NCBI GenBank assembly: GCA_016789495.1
Contig: JAEUOJ010000069.1
Span: 1-33,029, forward strand
Reading direction: 5' to 3'
Length of the DNA stretch: 33,029 bases
Source: Accumulibacter sp.
Lineage (GTDB): Bacteria; Pseudomonadota; Gammaproteobacteria; Burkholderiales; Rhodocyclaceae
Shown here: positions 25,558 through 33,029 of the stretch, piece by piece
Layout of the letters: each line of letters begins with the position of its first letter
How positions within the stretch are numbered: position 1 is the first letter of the stretch
The notes under the pieces: model-generated
What the model was told of the DNA's origin: nothing
What the model saw: the letters and a program-made list of their open reading frames with translations, nothing else
Database searches by the model: none
Program-made: the position numbers and the translations under genes

Positions 25558-26588
25558 TCTTCCTCCACGTGCCGGCTCTTCAGCGAGCGCCAGAGAAGGA
25601 CCGGGATGACCAGCGTGAACACGATCACTTCTTTAAAAGCACTGGCCCAGAACGAGGAATAGGCTTCGAGTAGGCCGACCAGCAACGCGCCGGCGGCGGC
25701 GACCGGATAACTGGCCAGACCGCCGATGATCGCGCCGACGAAGCCCTTCAGCCCGATCAGGAAGCCGGAATCGTAATAAATCGTCGTCAGAGGCGAAATC
25801 AGAATCCCCGAAAAGGCGCCAATCGCCGCCGAAAGACCAAAGGAAAGCAGGCCGGCAAGGCTGCTGGAAATGCCCATCAGCCGCGCCCCGGTGCGGTTCA
25901 TCGCCGTCGCGCGCAGCGCCTTGCCATAAATCGTCCGTTCGAAAAACAGGTACAGGGCGACGATCAACACTAGGCTGGCCAGCAGCACCAGCAGGGTCTG
26001 GCCTTGCAGGGTGGCGCCGGCGAATTCGAAGCTGGTGTCGGTGAACGCCGGGGTACGCGATCCTTCCGCGCCAAAAAACAACAAGCCAAGACCGACCAGC
26101 GTCACGTGCACCGCCACCGAGACGATCAGCAGCACCAACACCGACAGGTCGGCGACCGGCTGGTAGGCCAGGCGGTAGATCATCGGCCCGAGCGGCACCA
26201 CGACCAGCAAGGCGACCAGCACCTGGATCAACAACGGCAGACCGGCGGGCGAGAAGGTCAGCAGAGCGCCAGCAAGCAGCAGCGGCGCGCCGCAATTGAC
26301 CAACACGATCAGCGGAATCTGTTTCAGACGCCGTTCGCGCCATGCTCCCCAACCCTCGACCATGGCAATCACACTGCCCAGGCAGAGCAGCAGCCACAGC
26401 GTTCCCGGCAGTTGCCCGGCTTGCAAGCCGGCCAGCGTCAACGCGCCGAAGGCGACGAATTCGCCCTGCGGAATGAAAATGACGCGCGTAACGGCGAAGA
26501 CCAGCACCAGCGCCAGCGCCAGCAAGGCATAAATCGCCCCATTGGCGATGCCATCCTGGCCAAGCAACAAGGCAATCTGCAAATCCAT
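25554..26588 (-). CDS. livH: Liv-type ABC transporter permease LivH
   Basis: This 344-residue inner-membrane permease has about nine helices. Family features include NGAIYALLALALVLVFAVTR, FIPQGEFVAFGALTL, the TAMNRTGARLMGIS cytoplasmic loop contacting the ATPase, and GFVGAIIGGLASYPVAAAGA. ATG 26588 was chosen because MDLQIALLLGQDGIANGAIY is the normal family start; the open frame to 26684 adds a Pro/Ala-rich stretch that looks non-coding. It lies 117 bases downstream of livK and overlaps livMG. Confidence 0.94.
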   Translation of the reverse strand: MDLQIALLLGQDGIANGAIYALLALALVLVFAVTRVIFIPQGEFVAFGALTLAGLQAGQLPGTLWLLLCLGSVIAMVEGWGAWRERRLKQIPLIVLVNCGAPLLLAGALLTFSPAGLPLLIQVLVALLVVVPLGPMIYRLAYQPVADLSVLVLLIVSVAVHVTLVGLGLLFFGAEGSRTPAFTDTSFEFAGATLQGQTLLVLLASLVLIVALYLFFERTIYGKALRATAMNRTGARLMGISSSLAGLLSFGLSAAIGAFSGILISPLTTIYYDSGFLIGLKGFVGAIIGGLASYPVAAAGALLVGLLEAYSSFWASAFKEVIVFTLVIPVLLWRSLKSRHVEEE

Positions 26589-26705
26589 GGCTACCAATCG
26601 ATCGGCGAAGCTGTCCGCCGGCAGCGTGGGCGCGGCGGCAAAGTGGTCAACTCCGGCGGCTAGCCGCTGCCAAAGGCACGGCAAACGGCGAAGGCGGGAT
26701 GGCGT

Positions 26706-27860
26706 CTATTGCACCAGTTTCCAGGCCCCTCCTTCGATTTTGACCATCACCCGCGCCCGCTGGTCGAAACCGAGATGATCCTGTGCGCTCATGTTGAACA
26801 CCCCATGTGCCACACTCAGGTTGCGGGTCGCTTCAAGCGCGTCGCGCAAGCTCTTGCGAAATTCCTTGCTGCCTGGGGAGGCTTTCTTCAACGCCACTGG
26901 AATCGCGTTTTCGAGCAACCGGCCCGCATCCCAGGCATGCGCGCCGAAAGTCGACACGCTGCCCTTGCCATGCGCCGCCTCGTACTTGTTGACATACTCC
27001 TGCGCGGATTTCTTGACCGGGTTGCTGTCAGGCAGCTGCGCAGCCACCAGCACCGGGCCTGCCGGCAGGAAGGTACCTTCGCAGTCCTTGCCGCAGACGC
27101 GCAGGAAATCGGCATTGGCAACTCCGTGCGTCTGATACATCAGGCCCTTGTAACCCTTTTCCTTCAACGACTTCTGCGGCAGCGCGGCCGGCGTGCCGGA
27201 GCCGCCGATCAATACCGCGTCGGGTTTGGCGGCGAGAATCTTCAGCACCTGGCCGGTGACCGAGGTATCGGTGCGATTGAAGCGTTCGTTGGCAACGATC
27301 TGAATCTTGCGCGCCTCGGCGATTTTCGAGAATTCGTTCCACCAGCCTTCCCCATAGGCGTCGGCAAAACCGATGTAGGCGACGGTCTTGATGCTGCGGT
27401 CGGTCATGTGCTGGACGATCGCCGTCGCCATCTGCGCGTCGTTCTGCGGCGTCTTGAACACCCAGTAGCGCTTGGCGTCCATCGGCTCGACGATCCGTGC
27501 GGCGGCGGCCAGGCTGATCATCGGCGTTTCAGCTTCGGCGGCGACGTCGATCATCGCCAGCGAATTCGGCGTGATCGTCGATCCGACGATCACGTCGACC
27601 TTGTTTTCGGTGATCAGCTTGCGGATATTCTTCGTCGCGGCGGTGGTATCCGAGGCGTCGTCGAGGACAATGTAATTGACCTTCTGGTTGCCGATGGTCG
27701 TTGGCAGCAAAGCGACGGTATTTTTTTCCGGGATACCCAGCGAGGCCGCCGGCCCGGTCGCCGAGATAATCACACCGACGTTGATCTCGGCGTGCCCAAC
27801 GGCGGCACAAGTGGCGGCGACCAGGGTTAGCAGCCGAAGCGTGAAACGATGCAGGTTCAT
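26706..27860 (-). CDS. livK: Liv-type periplasmic amino-acid binding protein
   Basis: This 384-residue protein has a Sec signal peptide (NLHRFTLRLLTLVAATCAAV, cleavage near GHA-EI). A type I periplasmic binding fold follows: INVGVIISATGPAASLGIPE, VDVIVGSTITPNS, TVAYIGFADAYGEGWW and GVANADFLRVCG. Such proteins deliver leucine/isoleucine/valine or related ligands to LivHM; specificity is not readable here. ATG 27860 has a GAGGAAG Shine-Dalgarno 5 bases upstream. It is the first gene of the operon, and the 643-base region upstream holds its promoter. Confidence 0.94.
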   Translation of the reverse strand: MNLHRFTLRLLTLVAATCAAVGHAEINVGVIISATGPAASLGIPEKNTVALLPTTIGNQKVNYIVLDDASDTTAATKNIRKLITENKVDVIVGSTITPNSLAMIDVAAEAETPMISLAAAARIVEPMDAKRYWVFKTPQNDAQMATAIVQHMTDRSIKTVAYIGFADAYGEGWWNEFSKIAEARKIQIVANERFNRTDTSVTGQVLKILAAKPDAVLIGGSGTPAALPQKSLKEKGYKGLMYQTHGVANADFLRVCGKDCEGTFLPAGPVLVAAQLPDSNPVKKSAQEYVNKYEAAHGKGSVSTFGAHAWDAGRLLENAIPVALKKASPGSKEFRKSLRDALEATRNLSVAHGVFNMSAQDHLGFDQRARVMVKIEGGAWKLVQ

Positions 27861-27878
27861 GGGCTTCCTCGATCGGTG

Positions 27879-27901
27879 GGCCAGTCGGCGCCCGTCTGGC
27901 C
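27879..27901 (-). promoter_or_regulatory. Hairpin in the livK 5' leader
   Basis: GGCCAG and CTGGCC pair, and after one mismatch CGG and CCG pair around a 3-base loop. The structure sits 19 to 41 bases upstream of the livK start codon, immediately before its Shine-Dalgarno region. It could be a leader structure or an operator; no leucine-rich leader peptide is visible. Confidence 0.3.
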
Positions 27902-28346
27902 AGTTGTTAACATCCATCATTGTGCGGCGATGACAACAATCAAACAAGGCTGACGTGGAGTGCAATGCGCAAATTTGACGACAAAAACACTGAAGACGCA
28001 CAAAAAACGTCACTTTGAGGCAGTCGATGCCGTGACGATTTCAGACCGCGACGGCCTGATCGGATTTGTGCCGATCCGTCGGAAGGTGTCCACCCGCACC
28101 AACCATCAGCGCCATTTACATTAACCGATGGCTTCAGCAACCAGATCGATAATTTTTCTCAGACATTGCGTTTCACCTCAGCAATGAAAGTTGGCATTGC
28201 CGCTCATCTCCGGGCGTTGGAAGCGCGTGCCGGATTGGTCAAGGTCGAGGTATTGAGCAAGCGCGATCAGCGCAAGAAACGGGCTCAGCCTGTTTATATT
28301 TCTCGGAAGGACACCACCTGGTCATTGACTTGCCCTACGGTCGCAC

Positions 28347-28376
28347 TTGAATGTGGTGTCGATCGGAACATATACT
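28347..28376 (+). promoter_or_regulatory. Sigma-70-type promoter for the SPOR gene
   Basis: TTGAAT (28347-28352) and TATACT (28371-28376) are separated by 18 bases, a near-consensus -35/-10 pair. Transcription would start near 28383, leaving a leader of about 120 bases before the ATG at 28504. Confidence 0.55.
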
Positions 28377-28503
28377 GTGCCGTACGGTCAAATTGCCGTC
28401 ATTGCCCGGTCATCAAGGAGTAATAAGCAAAACCGCCATACCGGCGGGACAACAACAGCATCCACCCCCTCGCAAGCCTGCGAACCCACTGGAGAGGCCA
28501 TTC

Positions 28504-30066
28504 ATGACAAACGCAGAAGTGACGCTTCAAGTCGATAGCCCGCTCGAGATCGAATCTCCCGGCACAACGAATACACTGACAGCGGATGTGCCGCTGATTC
28601 AACCGGAAATGGCGCAGTTGCTGGAAATGAGTCAGGCCAATGGCTCCAGTCTGACGCCGCGAGAAATCAATGCCCAGCTAGACCGGGTGCTGCACGATTA
28701 CGACACGTTGACCGCGCTATATGCTGAAAACAAACAGCGGATCGATCATGAGCTGGCGACAATCCGCCTGTCTGCCGCCGGTTTGTCCAGCCAGCTTCAT
28801 CAACTCGATGGCGGGATGCGACAGCAAAGTCATCGTTTGGACACTCAGACAACGGCGACCGAAAATCGCTTCGCGATTGCCGACCGGGAAACGGCAGCCG
28901 TGCGTAGCGAATTGCAAGCGGCGCGTCAGGAAATCGACGAGGTCCAGCATCAGGTTCGCGCTAGCCGCTCGGATACCGCCCTCCTGCGCGGCGACGTTGA
29001 CAGCTTGCGTGGGGATACACAGCGCTGGCTGTCCGAGACGGCGCACCGCCTGGATCAACGGCTGGCCGACGATAACGCCCGCGTTGCCACGGAACTTGCC
29101 AAACTCGATGGTGATCTCGCGGCACTCGACAAACTGCTCAAGACCCAGGACCACATTCTTTTCGAACAACGGCAACGACTGGACCAGTTCGATATCACCT
29201 ATCAACTTCTCGACACGGCAACCCGAGGGAACAAAAGCCGCATCGAGGCGGTTCGTGAGCAAACCGCCAAGGAACACGCCCTGGTCGAAACCCGTATCGA
29301 TGGTTTGAGCGCCCTGCAACGGGAGCACCATGCCGAGTTTCAAAATCTGCAAGGACTGGTCGGAATCTTGAAGTCTGAAACGCAACGGTTGGACCAAGCG
29401 ATCGTTGATGTCGCCAGCCAGCTGACCACGCATCGGCATGACACCCAGAAGCAATTCAAGCGGACCCATCTCGCCATTGGCGGCCTGTTGCTCTTGACCG
29501 TGTTGGGATTTGCGATGGTCAAATGGCTCCCGGCCTTCTCTCCGGTGAGCACGGACCAGACACTAGTACAACATCAGGCGCAACTGACCACAATCAACGG
29601 TCAGTTGAGCGACCTCACCGCGCGCGATAAAGCACAACAAGCAGTGAGCACACAGCAGCAGACCGCCCTCGATCAGGTCACCGGCCAAGTCGTCGGTCTC
29701 GAAAAAAGTCTCAATGGCCTTCGCGCCTCCATACGGAAAATGGGTATTCCTGTCGCGGGTTCGGGCGTGCTGCACGACAGCTCCTGGCTACTCCGACAAA
29801 ATCCGAAGGCGTACACCGTGCAATTGGTCACTTCACCGAGTCAGGCCGACATGTCGCGTTTCATCGATCAAAACATGACTCATTTGGCACTTGATTCCCT
29901 GGCTTTCTCGGTGAGCAGCAATCAACGAGAACGTTACAATTTGTTCTTCGGAGTGTTCAACACCGTTGGGCAGGCCAGGGCGGCGATCGCCGCTTTGCCC
30001 CCGGCGCTGACGGCCAACCGGCCATGGGTGCGGCAATTCGAATCGATTCAGGAGTCGATTCGTTAA
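28504..30066 (+). CDS. Coiled-coil, single-TM protein with C-terminal DamX-like SPOR domain
   Basis: This 520-residue protein starts at ATG 28504 with GGAGAGG about 6 bases upstream. Residues ~45-315 form long, Gln/Leu/Asp-rich coiled coils with no transmembrane segment. One membrane helix lies at about 321-343 (LAIGGLLLLTVLGFAMVKWL). A second short coiled coil (~355-420) follows, then residues ~436-520 resemble a SPOR domain: AYTVQLVTSPSQADMSRFI, RYNLFFGVFNTVGQARAAI and PWVRQFESIQESIR. The last stretch resembles the end of DamX. SPOR domains bind denuded peptidoglycan glycans at division septa. The likely topology is cytoplasmic coiled coil, one pass and periplasmic SPOR, placing it in cell division or envelope organisation. 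It is monocistronic. Confidence 0.75.
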   Translation: MTNAEVTLQVDSPLEIESPGTTNTLTADVPLIQPEMAQLLEMSQANGSSLTPREINAQLDRVLHDYDTLTALYAENKQRIDHELATIRLSAAGLSSQLHQLDGGMRQQSHRLDTQTTATENRFAIADRETAAVRSELQAARQEIDEVQHQVRASRSDTALLRGDVDSLRGDTQRWLSETAHRLDQRLADDNARVATELAKLDGDLAALDKLLKTQDHILFEQRQRLDQFDITYQLLDTATRGNKSRIEAVREQTAKEHALVETRIDGLSALQREHHAEFQNLQGLVGILKSETQRLDQAIVDVASQLTTHRHDTQKQFKRTHLAIGGLLLLTVLGFAMVKWLPAFSPVSTDQTLVQHQAQLTTINGQLSDLTARDKAQQAVSTQQQTALDQVTGQVVGLEKSLNGLRASIRKMGIPVAGSGVLHDSSWLLRQNPKAYTVQLVTSPSQADMSRFIDQNMTHLALDSLAFSVSSNQRERYNLFFGVFNTVGQARAAIAALPPALTANRPWVRQFESIQESIR

Positions 30067-30096
30067 GACTGGCGAAGCTTTCTTGACCGCTGGTCT

Positions 30097-30124
30097 AGCG
30101 CGGCGTCGGATCCGACGCCGCGCT
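30097..30124. terminator. Perfect 28-base palindrome, probable bidirectional terminator
   Basis: Two exact 14-base complementary arms (left arm AGCGCGGCGTCGGA) meet without a spacer. They form a very stable GC-rich hairpin between the convergent SPOR gene (stop 30066) and the minus-strand gene ending at 30206. The plus side continues GTCGTTT; T runs are short. A dyad protein-binding site is the alternative. Confidence 0.6.
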
Positions 30125-30205
30125 GTCGTTTACCGCTCACCGATCAACCACTCGACGTGGGTTTGCTGACTTGAACAAAATTTCAAAGTCACGAAAAATC
30201 ATTGC

Positions 30206-30586
30206 TCAATGTTTTGACTGATCCGGCGCATCGGTTTCAATCCCGGGCGCCTCGGACAGTTCGGGAGCAATGATTTTGCGTATCGCCACTTTGATCTCGG
30301 CCCGATCGAGATTGACCAGCAACAATAGGCTGGCACGAACCAGATCGTGTTTTTTGGCCTTGATTCCCATTTCCGCCAACTGACGTTTCAACTCACCGAG
30401 ACGACGATAGTCGCTGTCCGGCAGACGCAACAGCACGCGTAGTTTTCTGGCTTTGTCGGATTTCTTTTCCGACTTCGGCCACGGCGGAGGAGCCAGTTTG
30501 ATACCGGCCGCCAATCGACGGCGCTTGAGTTCATGAGCCGCAGCGATGATCGCCGCGGCGTGCTGGGAAGAAGTAAGGGATGACAT
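30206..30586 (-). CDS. Small basic ribbon-helix-helix-like protein
   Basis: This 126-residue, Lys/Arg-rich protein has GGAG 7 bases before ATG 30586. Residues ~48-92 read KLRVLLRLPDSDYRRLGELK, then a MGIKAKKHDLVRASLLLL helix: a strand-helix-helix pattern like ribbon-helix-helix DNA-binding proteins. It also resembles small betaproteobacterial proteins with a 'KKSELLRAGL' helix that I recall only as hypothetical. The N-terminal HAAAIIAAAHELKRRRLAAG is a basic helix and the C-terminus is acidic. It lies 91 bases downstream of pstS on the same strand, so it may share the Pho-controlled transcript. Function is unproven. Confidence 0.65.
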   Translation of the reverse strand: MSSLTSSQHAAAIIAAAHELKRRRLAAGIKLAPPPWPKSEKKSDKARKLRVLLRLPDSDYRRLGELKRQLAEMGIKAKKHDLVRASLLLLVNLDRAEIKVAIRKIIAPELSEAPGIETDAPDQSKH

Positions 30587-30677
30587 GTCATTCTCCAGGA
30601 AATGGCCGGCGAGAGCGGACCGTCAGACAACGTCCGGAGACGAAACCGACCCCGCCGGATAAAAATGCAAGAGTCGC

Positions 30678-31706
30678 TCAGGACCCGTGCAGCAAAGCAT
30701 CGAGGACCTTCATCATTTCGGCGGGACGGAGACGGGCTTTGTTCTCGCCGCCATAAACGCTGCCGAACTTTTTAGCCGGCACGCGTTCCAGATTCTCGGC
30801 ATAAGCACGCGTCGGCAGAGCGAGAGAATTCGCTTCCTTGACCAGTCGCGGTGCATTTTTCATGAAATAGTCGACGAATTCCTTGACCGATTTTTTTTCA
30901 AGAGATTTTTCGCTGACGTAAAGAAACACCGGACGAGACAGCGGTTGGTAGCTGCCATTGCGGATATTGTCCACCGTCGGAAGCACCGCCGCTTTGCCGT
31001 TGCCGATCGCCACCGCCTTCAATTGCTTCTGGTTTTCGACATAGTGACTCAGACCCAGATAGCCTAGCGCATCCTTGTTGGCGGCAATGCGTTCGACCAG
31101 CACATCGTGGTCCTCGGCGGTACCGACGTCAGTACGCGCGGCTTTAGCGGTACCGACGATGACTTCGGTGAAGGATTCGAAACTGCCGGAATCGGCTCCC
31201 GGAGCAAAAAAAGCGATTCTTTGTGCCGGCCACGCCGGGTTGACATCCTTCCAGGTGTTCACCTTGCCCTGCGCCGCCGGTTCCCAGAGTTTATGCAGAT
31301 CGTCTACGCTCAATGAATTGACGAAAGTGTTCTGCGGGTTGACCACCACCGTCAGCGCATCGTAAGCGATCGGCATCTCATAGAACCGGACGCCGGATTT
31401 GCCGCAATCCTCAAGTTCCTTTTTCAGGATCGGTCGCGAGGCGCTGGCGATGTCGACTTCGCCGCGACAAAACTTGGCCAAACCACCACTGGTGCCGGAA
31501 ACTCCAATATTGACATGCACTTCATGAAGCTTGACGCGCTGAAACTCCTGGGCGGCGACTTCGGTAATCGGATAAACGGTGCTCGAGCCATCAATCTTGA
31601 CCACGGCTGCCGCACTGTAAGCCAGCGGACTGACGACCCAGGCCGCCACCACGGCCAAAGAAGAAAAAAAAGGGCGATTGAAACTATTCGACGGGCGGCT
31701 GTTCAT
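30678..31706 (-). CDS. pstS: Phosphate ABC transporter substrate-binding protein PstS
   Basis: This 342-residue periplasmic phosphate-binding protein has a Sec signal peptide (about 1-32, ending SPLAYSAAA). Phosphate-site motifs are visible: IDGSSTVYPITE, the GVSGTSGGLAKFCRGEVDIA loop and PGADSGSFESFTEVI. The length is normal. GGAGAGAG lies about 5 bases before ATG 31706. pstCAB and phoU are not next to it, so it is an orphan PstS that would need a transporter encoded elsewhere or act as a phosphate scavenger. A Pho box lies 57 bases upstream. Confidence 0.93.
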   Translation of the reverse strand: MNSRPSNSFNRPFFSSLAVVAAWVVSPLAYSAAAVVKIDGSSTVYPITEVAAQEFQRVKLHEVHVNIGVSGTSGGLAKFCRGEVDIASASRPILKKELEDCGKSGVRFYEMPIAYDALTVVVNPQNTFVNSLSVDDLHKLWEPAAQGKVNTWKDVNPAWPAQRIAFFAPGADSGSFESFTEVIVGTAKAARTDVGTAEDHDVLVERIAANKDALGYLGLSHYVENQKQLKAVAIGNGKAAVLPTVDNIRNGSYQPLSRPVFLYVSEKSLEKKSVKEFVDYFMKNAPRLVKEANSLALPTRAYAENLERVPAKKFGSVYGGENKARLRPAEMMKVLDALLHGS

Positions 31707-31762
31707 GGTCTCTCTCCGTAAGTATCGATAATGAAACTACCGGAGCAGGATGCCCGCGCTTT

Positions 31763-31780
31763 GTGACAAATTGATGACGC
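31763..31780 (-). promoter_or_regulatory. Pho box (PhoB-binding direct repeat) upstream of pstS
   Basis: On the minus strand the 18 bases read GCGTCAT-CAAT-TTGTCAC, two 7-base repeats separated by 4, against the enterobacterial consensus CTGTCAT-AWAW-CTGTCAY. The half-sites match at 5 of 7 and 6 of 7 positions. It lies between azlD and pstS and would activate pstS under phosphate starvation. Confidence 0.65.
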
Positions 31781-31802
31781 AGGTGTCTTTTTTCTTCGCG
31801 CC

Positions 31803-32123
31803 CTACCACAACAGGCGATGCGTGAAAAACGCCAGCAGACCAACAGTGATCGTCACCAGCAAATTGCGACTGGCCACGCCGGCCGCTAGGCTGACCAAGG
31901 CGGCAATCAGATAAGGATTAGCCGGCGAAAAATCCCATTCGCCGTTCGGCAGCACGACCGCGGGGACGGTGATCGCCGTCAATACGGCCGGCGGAATGAA
32001 TTTCAGCGAACCGAGCAGCCAAGGCGCCAGTTGCAGACGGTCGGCAACAGCAAACAAAAGATAGCGAATGCCGAAAGTGACGGCGCTCATCCCGGCGATC
32101 ATCGCCAATTCGTCACCGCTCAT
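31803..32123 (-). CDS. azlD: AzlD family branched-chain amino-acid export subunit
   Basis: This 106-residue protein with about four hydrophobic helices matches the AzlD family. It has [16 protein letters not shown], then [20 protein letters not shown], and a hydrophobic C-terminus. AzlD pairs with AzlC to export branched-chain amino acids or analogues. Its start overlaps the azlC stop by 4 bases (32120-32123). Confidence 0.9.
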   Translation of the reverse strand: MSGDELAMIAGMSAVTFGIRYLLFAVADRLQLAPWLLGSLKFIPPAVLTAITVPAVVLPNGEWDFSPANPYLIAALVSLAAGVASRNLLVTITVGLLAFFTHRLLW

Positions 32124-32863
32124 CGCGAATCACAGCTCTTTGTCAGACGGTTGCTGACCCGCTGGGCCAACAAACCGGCGACGATGCCGGCAAAAGTGGC
32201 CACCAGAAGCCCCAATTTGTACGGCAAATGCCAGGTCAACAGCGATGTCGCACCAGCCGTCAGCACGCAAACGGCAATCGGTTTGCTCTTGACGAAAGGA
32301 ATCAACATACCGATGAAAGTGACCGGCATCGCCACATCAAGTCCCCAGGCCTGCGCATCCGGAATGCGATTACCGAGCACCAAGCCAAGCAGGCACCAGA
32401 ATTGCCAGTTCACATACATCGCCAACGATGAACCCAGTTGGTACCAATGTTTGTAGGGCGAGCCATCGTCACGCTGAAAGCGGTGAATGGTCACCGCGAA
32501 CGTTTCATCGGTCAGCCAGAACGCCAAAGGGATCCGCCATTTTTGTGGCAAGTGCCGCAGATAGGGCAACAAAGTCGCGCTGTACAGCATGTGCCGAAGG
32601 TTGACGATCAAGGTGGTGAATACGATGATCGCCACGGGCGTATGCGCGGCAACCAGCCCGATGGCAATGAATTGCGACGAACCGGCGAACACGCATATCG
32701 CCATCAGCATCGCGGCGGTGGACGACAAGCCCGATGAAGCCGCCAATGCGCCGTAGATCAACCCGAATGGAAATGCCCCCAGAAGCAACGGCATGGTGTC
32801 ACGCGCGCCGGCGAACAGTTCCTGTCGTTGGCTTGTCCGGGGATTTGCCGAATCGATGCTCAC
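32120..32863 (-). CDS. azlC: AzlC family branched-chain amino-acid exporter
   Basis: This multi-helix membrane protein of the AzlC family (about 247 residues from GTG 32863) has family stretches [47 protein letters not shown] and [11 protein letters not shown]. The frame is open to GTG 32896, which would add 11 residues ([10 protein letters not shown]); that start lacks a clear ribosome site, so I prefer 32863. Start certainty is low, family certainty is high. It is first in the azlCD pair. Confidence 0.9.
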   Translation of the reverse strand: MSIDSANPRTSQRQELFAGARDTMPLLLGAFPFGLIYGALAASSGLSSTAAMLMAICVFAGSSQFIAIGLVAAHTPVAIIVFTTLIVNLRHMLYSATLLPYLRHLPQKWRIPLAFWLTDETFAVTIHRFQRDDGSPYKHWYQLGSSLAMYVNWQFWCLLGLVLGNRIPDAQAWGLDVAMPVTFIGMLIPFVKSKPIAVCVLTAGATSLLTWHLPYKLGLLVATFAGIVAGLLAQRVSNRLTKSCDSR

Positions 32864-33029
32864 CTCACCCGCTCTTGTCAGACACAGCCAGATCACCCCA
32901 CTGGAAATTGATTTTTTCGGAACCTTTGGCCGGTTTCCGCAGCAGAGCGCGTTAATGAAAGCTGTAAATTGTAAGCGATGAACCGTGATGACTGGATGAT
33001 TCCGCTACCAATGAGTCCCTTGTGAAGAG
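32864..33029. other. Window end upstream of azlC, no gene seen
   Basis: This A/T-richer stretch probably holds the azlC promoter and the upstream region of whatever lies beyond the window. A 15-codon frame starting ATG at 32978 ends at 33025 and is too short to support. Confidence 0.4.

Larger units (their letters stand above)
27861..28503. other. Long divergent intergenic region between livK and the SPOR gene
   Basis: This region is less GC-rich than its flanks and has several short A/T tracts (27966-28012, 28148-28160). It contains a hairpin in the livK leader and a sigma-70 promoter for the SPOR gene, listed separately. An 85-codon plus frame at 28166-28423 ends in AAGGAG-TAA but has no ribosome site or recognisable content. 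I see no RNA gene or mobile element. Confidence 0.5.

Noticed and set aside
26656-26667. 12-base palindrome GCGGCTAGCCGC between livK and livH
   Set aside because: It is short and lacks a T run, and the genes flanking it appear to be one operon. It is likely chance in high-GC DNA, though mild attenuation is possible.
28166-28423. 85-codon plus frame in the livK/SPOR intergenic region
   Set aside because: It has no ribosome site and no recognisable content, and it contains the sigma-70 promoter of the next gene. AAGGAG at its end is coincidental.
32978-33025. 15-codon frame near the window end
   Set aside because: It is too short, without a ribosome site or leader-peptide features such as runs of one amino acid.

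Overview
The window looks like a chromosomal stretch of a high-GC betaproteobacterium, most likely in or near Rhodocyclales (Accumulibacter/Dechloromonas-like). This rests on the overall gene mix (Rnf complex followed by nth, class I-type PHA synthase, DUF1841, FIST, DUF1538/PII) and on high GC. It is inference, because no database search was possible. There are no rRNA or tRNA genes, insertion sequences, phage genes or CRISPR arrays that I can see. Most of the window reads as ordinary core metabolism with some uncommon fusions and a few poorly characterised families.

Layout. (1) 1-1892, plus strand: the 3' end of a DUF1538 membrane protein, a PII-like protein overlapping it, a two-CBS protein and an unrecognised protein. 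This is a candidate nucleotide-controlled transport module. (2) 2153-4950, minus strand: a PHA synthase with a shortened lid segment and a metallo-beta-lactamase-fold hydrolase. (3) 5127-8901, plus strand: PaaI-type thioesterase, isovaleryl-CoA dehydrogenase, a GNAT-carbonic anhydrase fusion and an EamA exporter. (4) 9103-10036, minus strand: two small exported proteins. (5) 10188-18798, plus strand: pyrD, then a tightly packed run rnfABCDGE-nth-FIST-DUF1841 with overlaps or gaps of only a few bases. (6) 18799-20024: mostly non-coding, with one small arginine-rich protein gene on the minus strand. (7) 20025-22902, plus strand: dcd and a fold-type I arginine/lysine/ornithine decarboxylase. (8) 23036-27860, minus strand: a complete Liv-type amino-acid ABC importer (livK, livH, a livM-livG fusion, livF). 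(9) 28504-30066, plus strand: a coiled-coil, single-TM, DamX-like SPOR protein with a good sigma-70 promoter. (10) 30206-32863, minus strand: a small ribbon-helix-helix-like protein, pstS behind a recognisable Pho box, and azlDC.

How it works together. Rnf links ferredoxin and NAD(H) redox chemistry to an ion gradient, and nth sits behind it as in enterobacterial rsx operons. The branched-chain amino-acid theme recurs: Liv import, AzlCD export and isovaleryl-CoA dehydrogenase for leucine breakdown. PHA synthase, thioesterase and acyl-CoA dehydrogenase point to acyl-CoA and storage-polymer metabolism. The Pho box on pstS indicates PhoB-type phosphate control. The best candidates for something under-described are the DUF1538/PII/CBS module, the coupling of FIST and DUF1841 to Rnf, the GNAT-carbonic anhydrase fusion, the short-lid PHA synthase and the long coiled-coil SPOR protein.
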